64,000 nt of DNA. Source: Eonycteris spelaea. Its lineage: Eukaryota > Chordata > Mammalia > Chiroptera > Pteropodidae. Below the pieces are notes generated by a model. That model did not search any database. It saw only the letters and a program-made list of their open reading frames with translations, and had not been told where the DNA came from. This document shows positions 44,750 to 55,789 of this stretch, in pieces (positions within the stretch are counted from its first letter, which is position 1; each line of letters starts with the position of its first letter). Position numbers and translations under genes: made by a program. The stretch is from positions 2,397,001-2,461,000 of the forward strand of contig PUFA01000209.1 in assembly GCA_003508835.1 (NCBI GenBank), in the 5' to 3' direction.

Positions 44750-44970
44750 GATGGTGGCACAGAGTGATTAGCACAAGGTTCTTGTACTTTTGCTACTTAT
44801 TGGTGGTATTTGGATTATTTACCTACCATTTTGTGTCTTAGCTTCCTTCTCTGTAAAATAAAGAAGATAAGAGTACTCACCTCAATGGCTCATGGGAAAT
44901 AAGGAGTTAATGAATATAAACTGTTTAGAAAAGTGTCTGGACTGTAGTAAGTACTTAGCATAGTTCAGAC
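44750..44970 (+). repeat. MIR SINE, plus strand
   Basis: GTCTTAGCTTCCTTCTCTGT, AAAATAAAGAAGATAAGAGT, ACTCACCTCAATGGCTCATG and GTGTCTGGACTGTAGTAAGT fit the MIR core and tail. The head is diverged. Confidence 0.78.
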
Positions 44971-45299
44971 TGCAACATCAAAATGTTTCTTCAGTGGTTG
45001 GAGAAAATCACTCAAGATGTAGCAAAAATCATAGCTATTTAAGAAAATGGTATTTTAAATAGGACAATCCAATCCAGTAAAAAACAATGAAATAACAGCA
45101 CTCTCAGAAAATATATGAAGAAGATAAAACCCTGTTCACTGATTCCTAAGAGGAGGGGGTCTATCTTCCCTCCTTAGCTGATGACTCCATAGTGCACAAG
45201 AAAGAGGTCAGGTCTTCATAGGTAGGAAGGTTACACTGTGTCTCTTTTCCTCTTCTGATTTTTCCTTCTGCCATCTCCCACAATATTGAAAAGTGTAAC

Positions 45300-45475
45300 A
45301 TAAAGACCATAGAACTGGCAGTCTGGAGATTTGGGTTTTAGTCTTGGTCTTTCATAGCCAATGTGCAGCCCTGGAAAGTCACTTGACCTTCTGGACCCAG
45401 TCTTCCTCATTTGGAAATAAAGCATTGGCAAATTAATTATTTTTAAAGTCCTTCTTAGACTGATTCTGGGAATCA
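45300..45475 (+). repeat. MIR-family SINE (MIR3-like), plus strand
   Basis: GGCAGTCTGGAGATTTGGGT, GTCACTTGACCTTCTGGACC, AGTCTTCCTCATTTGGAAAT and AAAGTCCTTCTTAGACTGAT fit MIR3-like copies ending in 'aggtcccttccagctctgat'. Confidence 0.75.
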
Positions 45476-46369
45476 CTATAGACTATTCAGAAATACTATT
45501 ACTTCCTGGAATGAAATTAGGAATCCAGATGGTTTAGCCTAATGCTTAGACCACCCCTTCAGCAACTAGGCGGTAGATATCCCAATGGAAACATCTGGAG
45601 AGCCCCAGGAACAAAGACCTCTGGCAGGCAGCGCCAAGAGAGGACAGCCGATGAGGTAAGTCTGTTAGGGTCCTACAGGAATGCATACTTAACAAAAAGG
45701 TAACAAGCAGTTGTTTATCTTGACACAGTCATCATTCCCTGGGGGGAAAAATGCCCTTGAGAGCTTAGTTTATTCTCTTCACCTCCTCACCGGTAGCTCA
45801 TCAGTAGTACTGTGCTAACGTTCCTGTTATTTATATATTTTAAAATTAGCTATTTAATCCTTTTAATATTTTTTTGACTTCTTAGCTTTGAGATATGCAC
45901 CCAGCCTGCACTCAGTCTTGTGCCCTCTTCATACAGCATATAAACAAGAATAGATTGCTCCCATATCCTTGGATTCCTCACTAATTTAGGAGCATTTATT
46001 CATTGTCCTTATTTTTGTTCTTGGTGAAATAAACCTGAATTTTCTCAAATAAACTTGGCTTTGAAATTCAGTGGTTCCTTCTTTATCTTATTCATTCCCT
46101 TAGATGCCAGTAGCATTTTAAACCTTTGCTGGAGTATGTCCTTTCCTGTTAGATACAGCATCCTTTTTCTCAGAGGCTTTGGCTCATTTTCTTTTCCTTT
46201 TTCTAACTTTTCTTTCTTCTTGACTCCCTATACATGGCCTGTCCTTAGCTCTCACTTCTTTCCAAATATTCTTCCTTGGAAATTGCATCCACTAACAGCT
46301 TCACATTCCCTTTAAATGGTTGACTTCTAAATCCTACATTTTGATATTCAGATATTTTTTTCATCAGCA
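45476..46369. other. Unique sequence, pyrimidine-rich right half
   Basis: Nothing recognised. The 86-codon frame at 46055-46315 reflects pyrimidine bias. Confidence 0.4.
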
Positions 46370-46660
46370 AATTCATCACTAGACATTTACTGAACCTCGA
46401 GTGGTGTACAGTGCTGGTGCTAAGGATATGGATGGATGATTTTCTCTAACCTTCCACCAGTTCCAATGGAGTCTAATTGAAGTGATAAAGCCTGTTTGAT
46501 AAAGCCAACCTGATATGACAAGCGCTAAGATATAGTATCCAAAAAAAAAAAAAAACATGCTGCTTTTGGAACATGGAGAAGTAACGACATCCCTGAGAGC
46601 TGTCAAAGACAGGCTTCGCAGATGAGAGATTGAGGGAAGTGGGTCTTGAAGATTGAACAG
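46370..46660 (-). repeat. L2 fragment, minus strand
   Basis: ACTAGACATTTACTGAACCT, GTACAGTGCTGGTGCTAAGG, ATATGGATGGATGATTTTC, GGAGTCTAATTGAAGTGATA and GTGGGTCTTGAAGATTGAAC, then AGGAGTTCGTGG. These follow a reversed L2 3' region, with an A run at 46541-46554. Confidence 0.78.
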
Positions 46661-48604
46661 GAGTTCGTGGGCTGTGAATCTCTGAACTACTTCCTGTTGT
46701 GTTTGCCCTGATGTTGATTGTGGACTCGAATTTCACACATGAAAAGTCAAATTCTCCATCTTTCTCCCTAATTCATATCACCCACTTGACTTTCCTATTT
46801 TATTATCTCTTCAATCATCCAGAAAATACAATTTAAGCATTTTTGTCCCTTTTCTCTCTATCGCCCTACTATCCGACACAAAGTCATCTGCTTCTTCTCA
46901 GTCTTTTCGTTCAGTCATTCCACTGCCCGTCAGTTCACGCTCTGTCACCTCCTTTGTTTGTATAGTGGACTCTCTCGCTGGTCAGTCTGCTTTAGGTTAC
47001 TTTCCGCATTTAATCTGCCTTTTAAATTCTGCCATATCAATCTTTTATGAACACCAGTTTGATTCTTATTACTTACTTATTCAAAAAGGTGGCAAACTGA
47101 CGTTTGTTCAATGCTGAGGTAGTTTGCGAAGTGCTTTTCTTTGGTTTCTCACTAATTATCAAAACAATCTTGTGAAAGAAATACTCTATTCTTCTGAATA
47201 TCTCATAAAGCTCTAATCCAGTAGTCTGTGAGCCCCTAGAAAACCGAGATGACATTTTGTTTATTTTGGCAATCCTCAGTGATGACTAAAGTGCCAGTTC
47301 AAAAAGGATATCCAATAAATATTCCTCTCTAGTGTCTGCTCATCTATCTATGTGCCCAATAGAAATTATTTGATCAGGAGGCATTGGGACTGAGTCATAA
47401 AAAAAGATAGTTTGCTCCTATATTTCACTGCTGACACTGTTTCTCTACGTGCTGCTCAACAGTAAAAAAAAAAAAAAAAAAATCACTTCTTTGTGCTGTG
47501 ATTGCTACTGTTGCCAAACACTCTGGAACCTCAGGCTTCCTAATGGAATCTTAACATTCAGTGCTGTGTAAATGGAGAAACACTCCTTATACACAACGTC
47601 CCTTAATTATGCAACCAAAGACCACCGTAGTATCATCTGTATCATTCTAATATCAGACTATTTAATTGCCTTGCATAGCTTTCAGCGATGCTATCTGATA
47701 TTTCAGACATAGAGAATCTATGTGAACATTCTGGTCTTTCATGTTTGTTTAAAAATGCAAAGATTCTGTGGTTTATAATCTGTACTCTTTATTTGCATAT
47801 CGTGTCTCCTGAATTTACAAGGAAACTGGTTGTAGAAGCAATACCATAAAAGACACTTAACAGTATTAATTAAGTAAAATAATTTAAATCTGAATCCATA
47901 AGAATTTGAAAATTTTAAACCTGACAACACAAAGTAGCCAGATATTCTATTCTTATCTGACATGGACCAATTTGCATAAAAAGAGTAAATGGCTTTTTGG
48001 TTCTTACGAAATCACAGAATATAATATAACCTGCATTTTAAAGAGCAGTTTGCTGACTTGAAGAATATGATGAACAAGCAAACTATTTAGAATTGTGCTT
48101 GACTTTGCAATAACAATTTATGTTCTTTCTTAGCCAAAATGCTTTGAGCACATTAGGCTTTCTTTCCAAGAGCCCCTGCTGCCATCTGCTGGTTTTTCTT
48201 ATTCAGCAGCAAACTTCTAAATGATGGAGGACAGAATTCAATAAGATGTTGAAAAAAAAAATCATTTTGCAATTTCATTATGTTATCAAAATAGAGGTAA
48301 ATATTAGAATGACATTAGGTGACAAATAAACTACTTACAAAATGTCTTTTTTCTAGAATCTGGGACATAACTATCAAATAAAACGGGGATTTACCCTGGG
48401 TGCCAAGAAAAGTCTTATCTTTCCTATAGAAAACATACTTCCATTGGGTGACAATGGGTTTGTATTAAGCTGAGGTAGATTTGAAGTGAATCAAGGTCCA
48501 AACTTAGGTACTCTGTATATGGGTGAAGGAGAAGTTAGACTAGGTAGTGGTAAGAGAGGGGACCAGGTGATGGGAGAGAGGCAGGAAGGGCCTCTTTAAA
48601 CAGT
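46661..48604. other. Mostly unique; weak MIR/L2 scraps near 47085-47330
   Basis: GTTTGTTCAATGCTGAGG/CTCACTAATTATCAAAACAA at 47100-47167 recalls reversed MIR. TTTTGGCAATCCTCAGTGAT with GGATATCCAATAAATATTCC at 47262-47326 recalls an L2 end. An A run lies at 47464-47482. The remainder is unassigned. Confidence 0.4.
48181..48192 (-). promoter_or_regulatory. CTCF-core-like motif
   Basis: GCCATCTGCTGG is the complement of CCAGCAGATGGC, a sequence compatible with the CTCF core. It lies in a non-repeat stretch. A match of this length occurs often by chance. Confidence 0.25.
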
Positions 48605-48665
48605 GGCTCTCTAGCTGCATGGAATTCCCTGAAGGCTTGTTCAAAGGAATATTATTGGGTTGGTC
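48605..48665 (+). repeat. Possible MER5-like terminal fragment
   Basis: ACAGTGGCTCTCTAGCTGCA and TGGAATTCCCTGAAGGCTTG, then TTCAAAGG, resemble the left end of MER5A ('cagtggttctcaaa', 'gaatcacctggagggcttg', 'ttaaaa'). Confidence 0.4.
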
Positions 48666-48703
48666 CAGTGATATACTGGAAAATGTTTAATGACTGGCTC
48701 CTT

Positions 48704-48721
48704 AAAAAAAAAAAAAAAAAA
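48704..48721 (+). repeat. Poly-A run of 18 bp
   Basis: Pure A run with no recognised retroposon body to its left. Confidence 0.95.
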
Positions 48722-48764
48722 GACCCTGATTTGTAGCAGTTGTTGATTTCCATGATATAAATGA

Positions 48765-48985
48765 GCAGTCCCCAACCTTTTTGGCACTAGGGACCAGTGT
48801 TCCTATGAGAATCTAATGCCTGATGATCGGAGGTGGAGCTGAGGCGGTGATACTGGAGAGTGTCTGCAAATACAGATAAAGCTTTGCACCCTTGCCTGCC
48901 GCTCAGCTTCTGCTGTGCAGCCCAGTTCCTAACAGGCCACAGACTGGTATTAGTCTGCGACCCCGGCTTTGGGGACCCATGGTAT
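48765..48985 (+). mobile_element. MER1-like hAT (Charlie3-type) DNA transposon
   Basis: Starts GCAGTCCCCAACCTTTTTGG then CACTAGGGACCAGTG, skips part of the middle, and continues TCCTATGAGAATCTAATGCC, GGTGGAGCTGAGGCGGTGAT, TGTCTGCAAATACAGATAAA, TTGCCTGCCGCTCAGCTTCT and GTTCCTAACAGGCCACAGAC. It ends with GGGGACCCATG. The two ends are inverted copies (CCCCAAC...GGGGACC). About 220 bp, against about 335 bp for the full family. If this is a true MER1 copy it is among the younger insertions in the window. Confidence 0.85.
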
Positions 48986-49319
48986 AAATACCCCCACCAC
49001 AGCTGATTTCAAGCTGCTAATATGGCGTCACTAAATGTTGAGTCAAGAGGAGATGCACTGTAGTACGCCATTATAATAGCATTTCTACCATACGTCTACA
49101 CTAGATGCAAATAACCTCAAGAGCATAGAAGATAGAAAAATGTAGTTTTTTTTTTGAGAGTATTGAATTCTGAATATTTATTATTTTCATTTTAAATATA
49201 ATTTATTTACTTCAAAGCTTATATATAATTTAATGTTTAGTAATGGTTGTGTTTAACAATCAGTTTGCAGAATTCTTGGAAATTTAACAGTCTCTTCTCC
49301 TGTGTGGGTAGGAGCTGGT

Positions 49320-49465
49320 TCCGGCACAAAACTGGCTCCACCCCCAGAGTGGCTGGAGTGGGTTTCATGGTTCTGGTGTGGGGTCCAAGAATTTACATCG
49401 CTAACATTTTCCGGTGCTCCCAATGCAGCTATTCCATGGCCCATACTGAGAACCACTGTGAGAAT
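49320..49465 (+). mobile_element. MER5A-like hAT DNA transposon, plus strand
   Basis: GGCTCCACCCCCAGAGTGGC, GGTTCTGGTGTGGGGTCCAA, GAATTTACATCGCTAACATT and CCATACTGAGAACCACTGTG fit the right two thirds of MER5A ('gccccacccccagagtttc', 'aggtctggggtggggcc', 'gaatttgcatttctaac', 'tttgagaaccactg'). Confidence 0.85.
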
Positions 49466-49499
49466 GCAAGACTAGAAAGTGACGTGACTGTGTGTTTAG

Positions 49500-49620
49500 T
49501 TTGGTTGGGTGAAGGAGGTTCTAGAAGGGGGTAATATTTGAGCTGAACTCTGAACCATGAGAAAACTTCAGCCACGGAAAAGCTGTGTTCAAAGGCACCT
49601 CGCAAGACTTGCTTTGGTAG
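49500..49620 (-). repeat. L2 scrap, minus strand
   Basis: GTAATATTTGAGCTGAACTC, TGAACCATGAGAAAACTTCA and GCTGTGTTCAAAGGCACC resemble the reversed L2 region ('tgacatttgagctgagtctt', 'gaaggatgagtaggagttc'). Confidence 0.4.
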
Positions 49621-50429
49621 GAGCAGGGTTACCTCACCCAGTGTGACAGCTGGGAAGGCCACGGTGGAATACAAACGCAGGCAGTTATTATGGGGGTGCG
49701 GTTGTGAGCTAGTTCCTGCATGACTGATGCTTTCTATATTCCCCATGTTGAATGAGGCAGGTCCATCAGCCTAGAGGTTGGGGAAGGGTGTTGTATATTT
49801 GAGAGGTAGTCATTTGGGGGTGGGAGAAAAATAAATATTCTAAGAAGTATGTTTTAAAATTTCTGTGCATGGTTAAGTGGCCATTTGAAAATTTTGGTTA
49901 TGAATGTAAAGTGAGAGGCGAGGTTTTGCCGTTTTCTTAGTAACACTGAGTTACCAGGGTGCTGGTGCAGAGGAGATGGCTGATTGGGGAGCCTAAGTTT
50001 GGTCAGGTAAGAATAATGGAGAAAGAGACTTATGTAGAAATTAAGGGTGTGGCAAGGCTCTGATTATAATGGTGCAACATGGAATCCAAGTTACATAAGG
50101 AACTGAGGGCATAGCAATTCTTTGATTCTGGATAGTGGAAATGTGGGGACTTTGATGATTAGAGGGCTGAATGAAGTAGAAGACTCACTGGAAAGTCAGA
50201 GAGAGGGATGCTTGAAGTGTTTGCTTTAAAAGCTCAGGTTATTTTTGTCTGATCTCACAATAGTCAACTTTAGTTAGCTACAGAATTTAAGATATTTTGT
50301 TGAGGTACTATTAAATTGCTATATTCTCATAATTTTCCTTTCTTGAAGTTCTGATAAGCACAATGATAATAAATTGTCTTACAGATTATTAATGTCAAAT
50401 GACATACAAAACAAGAGTGGGATTTGTGT
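49621..50429. other. Unique sequence, nothing recognised
   Basis: No feature is supported. The 105-codon minus frame at 49429-49746 crosses the MER5A border and has no domain. Confidence 0.4.
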
Positions 50430-50640
50430 GAGAGAGCACTGGCATTAGTACCAGACAACTGGATGCAAGTTTTAGATCATTTATTTAACAGTCACGTGGC
50501 TCAGGGAGCAGCAAAATCTCTCTGAGTCTCATTTTCCCATCAGAGAAACGGGCCTGATAATTTCCTCCAATAAGTGTTATAAGAGTTAATGGATGTAAAT
50601 CACCTGGCACAGTGCCTGGCTCTTAGGAAATGGCAGCTTT
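50430..50640 (+). repeat. MIR SINE, plus strand
   Basis: GAGAGCACTGGCATTAGTAC, TCTCTGAGTCTCATTTTCCC, ATCAGAGAAACGGGCCTGAT and TCACCTGGCACAGTGCCTGG, then CTCTTAGGAAATGG, fit MIR head to tail. Confidence 0.85.
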
Positions 50641-51119
50641 ATTCTTATTCCAACATCATTAGACCTTGAACACAAATACTTAGGAAAGAGTTTGAGCCTG
50701 CTTCTCTGAAATACACCACCCTAATGTGAAACTGAATATGTTGGATTATGTCAGTGAGATGTATATAAGGAATAAGAGAAAACTGGTGCATTAGTATTTT
50801 TCCACCTCCTTTGATTGTTTGGGGAAGGAGAGACTTCAGGAAATGGCCAAAGGATTAATGGCAACTTGAATGAGAGAGAGAGTCTTTTCCTGCAGTACTT
50901 GGTTGTCATAAAAGAACAGCTTCTTTGTCTAAATTGACATGTTCCTCTGTTGTTTTTATAGAACTAAATTTTAATCTGAGTTCATTTTCATAATCTTTCT
51001 TCATCAATTTGTTTCTCTCTATTGCATTTTAAATCAGGAATCGTAGGAACAAATCATGGATCTTAAAGGAGAAATCTTATTTGAGAGCTCTTTGAGCTAA
51101 GATATGCGAATTAAACCAA
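50641..51119. other. Unique sequence, nothing recognised
   Basis: No feature is supported. Confidence 0.4.
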
Positions 51120-51487
51120 CAGTGAGATATCGGTTTTTTTTTTTCTCTCAAAAAGGCAAAATGAATGAAAAGAAAATGATAATACTCAATAAGGGAGACC
51201 ATGCAGTGAATTCTTGCAAATTGGTCCAATCTTTGTGAAAACCCATTTGATAATACAAGAGCTATAATAACACTACTCGTGTTATTTTGACACAGCAATT
51301 CCCCATCTAAGCATATATTCTAAGAAAATATTAAAACAGTACATGAAAAGATTTATGGAAAAGTGTATTTATTATGAAAATAGCAAAATAAGAAAAAAAA
51401 GATAAATCAAAGACTAGCAATAGCAGAATGGTTTAAAATGATGGCCCATCCATACAATGGTAAATGGTATAAGACTGAATTAAACAC

Positions 51488-51532
<45 letters not shown>

Positions 51533-51710
51533 GGTTTTACATAATCCCAATTCTATACATATAAGCATGGAAATAAATTACTGAAATAAATCTATCACGA
51601 CATTAACCATTGTTATCAGTGTTGTAGAAAATCAGATGATTTTCATTTTGTTCACTTTTGGTAAGTCTACATTTTCCATGTGCTTTACAATAACGTTAAA
51701 ATTTAGTGAG
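51120..51710 (+). repeat. Old L1 (L1M/L1ME type) 3' end, plus strand
   Basis: GCAAATTGGTCCAATCTTTG, CACAGCAATTCCCCATCTAA, GCATATATTCTAAGAAAATA, AGCAATAGCAGAATGGTTTA and GATGGCCCATCCATACAATG, then GCATGGAAATAAATTACTGA. This is the typical order of the ORF2 end and 3' UTR of old L1. An AC microsatellite interrupts it. No intact frame. Confidence 0.82.
51490..51528 (+). repeat. (AC)n microsatellite inside the L1
   Basis: Pure AC run of about 39 bp at a site where the L1 3' region is A-rich. Confidence 0.97.
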
Positions 51711-52079
51711 AAAAAGGTACAGTCCTAGATCATCCCACTTTTCAACCACCTTCTTTGCTTACAACAGTTGGATTTCTGCTGTCTCTTTTCTGCTGTAATT
51801 GCTCTTTTAGAAGTTATTGGTGCTTTAAGTTGTCAACTTTACAGGCCTCTTCTCAGCCCTCAGTTTACTTAATTCTCTATGCCATCTTACATAATTGATT
51901 ACTGCCTTATTCATTTTTGATACTAGCTTTATTTAGTTACGATTCCCTTTAAACCCTTTAGAAATATACAATCACTCCTTTATTCTTGAAATATTCTTTT
52001 TTATTTAAAAAAATACCTATAGGCACTATCCTTGTTTATTAATTTTTTTTTAGTCATTGGGTGCCACAGCACTAGTTCT
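51711..52079. other. Unique sequence, nothing recognised
   Basis: No feature is supported. May include diverged L2 leading into the next block. Confidence 0.35.
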
Positions 52080-53125
52080 CCCACTTTTACTTTGCCATTG
52101 CTTTTGAGTCTTCTTTGCTAGGTCTTCTTCTCTCCTCAGCCCTCAAATATCAATACCTTTGAACCTCTTTACTCTCTCTCAGCATTGTCCCCACTAGGCT
52201 GTTTGTGTAGATGCCCTCAATCCACCTCAGCCCAATGTATCTCCTGAATCCCTTCACCTACATGGACCACTGATGCCTGGAAGCTCACAGGTCCACTGGT
52301 GAACTTAGCTGTCTCTGTTCCTTGCTGTACAGCTTCATTTCTGCTCTCCCTTATGTATATCTAACCTGACTAATGGTGTCATAGTCCTGTAAGTTGATCA
52401 GATAGACGTCCTAGAGGCACATTTGATTCTATTTTCCTTTACCACCCTGTCTGTTTTAAGCATCTTGATTCCATACCTTTCAAGCCATTCCCATACCGAA
52501 TGGCCTGGTTTTGCCCTCATAGTTTGGTGCCTCTCATGTAGGTAGTGCACTGGTCTATGGGCATCTGTCTGTCCTCCACACTGTTGCCAGACCATCACCT
52601 CCTGGTGATGGTCCTGGCCATTTTGCTCTTCTGCTCCAAAAACTTTACATGAAATAAAGCTCAAGCTTCTTGGCTCAGTAATCAAACAAACATGATCTGG
52701 CCCCAATTACTTTTCCAGGCCTACATATCACTGTAGAGCCCTGTGACTCTCCTATAATCCAGCCAAATTTGAGAACTGATGATCCCCGAATACACCTTTT
52801 TTTCCCTTAACCATCGTGGTGTGCTTATTTCCATCATTCTCTTTCTCCTCCATCTCTACTAATTAAAGTATAGGCCAGTTTTCAAGACTTCTAGGAAGTT
52901 CGTCCATCATTTCTCTAACCATGAGTAGCCTTTGCCACCTTTGTACTCCCATATTTGTCTGGAAACCTCCAGCACTTACCAAACTGTACAAGGTCTTTGC
53001 AATTTTGCCATGTGTTTATTTCTCGCTTATATTAATGGCAGCCACTGCACCTCGTTAATCTTTGTATAATTATGATACCAGCATAGGATACTATGCAAAA
53101 TGGGCACTTAATAAATATATTTAGC
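52080..53125 (+). repeat. L2 LINE 3' region, plus strand
   Basis: CCTTCACCTACATGGACCAC, ACTGATGCCTGGAAGCTCAC, TCCAAAAACTTTACATG, AAACATGATCTGGCCCCAAT, TACTTTTCCAGGCCTACATA, CTCCTATAATCCAGCCAAAT, TCCAGCACTTACCAAACTG and AAATGGGCACTTAATAAATA fit L2-class order to the 3' end. The minus frame of 102 codons at 52398-52706 is antisense to it. Confidence 0.78.
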
Positions 53126-55129
53126 ATTGAAAAGTACTTCAACGTACTGGTATTTAATCTCTAATCTGGTATCTAATATACAATATTCAGGGCCCTCATA
53201 GATTAGTGGATTACCCCACCTCCTTGCTAACCTTTAATATCTGTGAATATTTTAACATCTAAATAGGCACTTAATTATTTTTCTGAAGCCAAGTGGCTGG
53301 CTTCATGGTCTTGTTATTAGAATCAAACTGAGGATGGGGGAGGAGGAAACTGCAGGACTGGTCACCAAGTTTGTCTTAGTCCCTTACCTGACTCTGATCC
53401 ACCAGTGAGATCAGGTAGCAGTTCTCTCATTCAAGGAAGCCTTGCTTTTGCTCTGCCAGGGGTTGGTTGATGTGCCCAGTTTGGTAAGCAGAATAGTTCA
53501 GAACTGTGTGCTCTGCTCTGTAACCATAAAGAGATGCCATTTCCAGGATATTCACAAGTTAGCATCTTCAGCAGGTGGCAAAGAGAAAAGACAGGGCATT
53601 CAATGCTCACTACTGAAGTCAGCTCTGATCTAAAAGATCCATCAACCTATAGTAAACATATATTTTTAAAAATCATATGCTCTTAAAGGTTTTTTTATAA
53701 CACCAAAGTTTAGGGGTAAAAAACTCATATATATGAAACTGCACTCACACTGTTATTCCAACCTTATGATTTCCTTCGACATCTTTCATTTAAGCTAATT
53801 CATAAGTCATAAGAAGATTCTTAACTGCCCTATAGAACTGGAGGGAATTTTCCATCTAAAAATATTAGCAGGAAGTCTATCTTTCAGCAGAACTTCTCAT
53901 ATCTCCTAATTTAATTAGCCCAGTTAATATATTTTAGTACTGACTCAATGTCATGTTTCCAGGATATAATCTGTCCTTTAAAAGACACACTTCAGCTCTA
54001 GTGTCCTTTCCATTCAGTTTGTCTCTGAGAACTTTTGATCAATTGCTGTGTCTCTTTCTTCCTGGAAAAAAATTTTTTTTGTTAATATAACAAAGTTTTT
54101 ACTTCTCTTTTTCTACTTCTGTATTCTTTTGGTATTGCTAAAAGTGCTTTACTTAATAGAAGTTAAATCTTTAATACTACCCAGTTTATTTGTTGCATCT
54201 TATTAGAACAACGATTTTATTTAAAGAATCTTTTTTAATAGGAAGGAAAGGGATTAAGAGTAAGCATAGGAACACAAAATTAAGACAGTGCTTCATGATT
54301 TATTCTTAGCTCATTTGGCTTTCTAAGTTAATTAGAAATTTGAAGAGATTGCAAAATTAAGTAGAATGAATAACTTTATCAACTCCTCTTGTTAACTGTG
54401 TAGGCTAAATTTAAATTGAGGGAATAAATTGTAATATCAGCTAGGGATGGAGAAGGGTTGGTAATAGACTAGAAGAAACCTAAGTTTCATTCCCATTCTA
54501 TGAGTGCTTAAGTTGCCACTGATAATATAAGAATAACCATGGGGACACCCAACAGGGGGCCTAAATGAGAGTCATTGTAGCCAACAAAGTCATAGAACAT
54601 TATACGCACATCTCATTTATTTCTTTTATGCAGTGTTCATTTTTTAATATTGGTGAAATCAAATATACCTAAAAATGTATAGGCACTTTCTGGTTTATTT
54701 TCCACATACCTATATAAGATCCTGCTTTAGCTGGCAGAATAGTGAAAAACAACAATAGTAACTCTTCCCAAAGCCAAAACTCAAGTATCTGGCACAACGT
54801 AGGAGGACCAGAAGCCATTAAAATAGACTTCTAAATAAGGAAAGAAGGATTGCAAAGTCCATATACGAAAGCTTGACTCCCTGAAGGGTCTTATCTCCTG
54901 TTGCCTGCACTTATAGGTGTTCAGAATCTAATTTTCAGGTCCTCAGTGTAATTACTTATGCAGTAACAATGAAAGCTTCAAGGAGTGACAGTTACGAGTT
55001 TGACAAGAAAAGATTGAAAGGCTGCAAAAAATCAGGAACATGAGCTATAAGAGAATAGTTAATTATGGACACATAATGTAGGGACAACCTCCAGTCTATG
55101 TGTTATAATGGAAATAATTATACATAGCA
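53126..55129. other. AT-rich unique sequence
   Basis: About 2 kb with nothing recognised. 53442-53633 is a small frame with no domain. Confidence 0.4.
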
Positions 55130-55325
55130 ATCAAAATTGATCATCTACTATGTATGAACTGCATCACATATATTATCTCTAATTAACTTTCATAGAAATA
55201 GGAAGAGATAAATATCTCTATTTTATAGACGAAAGCTCAAAGATGTTCCATGAGTTGTCCAAGGGCATACAGAAAGTAAGCAGAGAAGTCAAGTTCAATC
55301 TCATAGAGTTTAGAACTGGGGATGC
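55130..55325 (-). repeat. MIR SINE, minus strand
   Basis: TGATCATCTACTATGTATGA, ACTGCATCACATATATTATC, TCTATTTTATAGACGAAAGC, TGAGTTGTCCAAGGGCATAC and AGAAAGTAAGCAGAGAAGTC fit reversed MIR. Confidence 0.8.
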
Positions 55326-55789
55326 ACTAGGAAGATATAATAAAGCAAGTCATTTCTTGTTGAGAAGATGTCCTAAGTTTCAAGTTTTCATTCCAAACAT
55401 TCTGCTTTTTATTATCCTTTATCTACTCATATATTTTCGCTTAGGCAATTTTTGAGTGCCACCATTAAGTCTTTTAGGGTATCCATCCCTTTTCATGACC
55501 TTACTACCTTCCTTACCAGCTTAAATTTTTTTAGCCCACCATTATGGCCTCCTTCAGAATACCCTTACTATTCTTGCTATCTTATTATACTCCTTGGGAG
55601 AAGCCCATCCTAGCTTATTTAAATTCATGAATCTGCCCCTGTCCAGTTTCTGGAGAAAAGTATACGAATGACTGACTATTTTCACTTTATATTCAATACA
55701 ATAAAACACAATTTAACACTCCTTATACTACTGGTGTTTCTATTGTAGATATGCACCTTTTTACTCTCTAAAATGGTTGTTTCACACTT
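55326..55789. other. Unique sequence, nothing recognised
   Basis: No feature is supported. It may contain more diverged L2 that I cannot distinguish. Confidence 0.35.

Noticed and set aside
47464..48721. A runs at 47464-47482 and 48704-48721 as processed pseudogene tails
   Set aside because: The sequence to the left of each shows no frame, gene similarity or target-site duplication.
52398..52706. 102-codon minus-strand frame
   Set aside because: It is antisense to an L2 remnant and has no recognisable domain.
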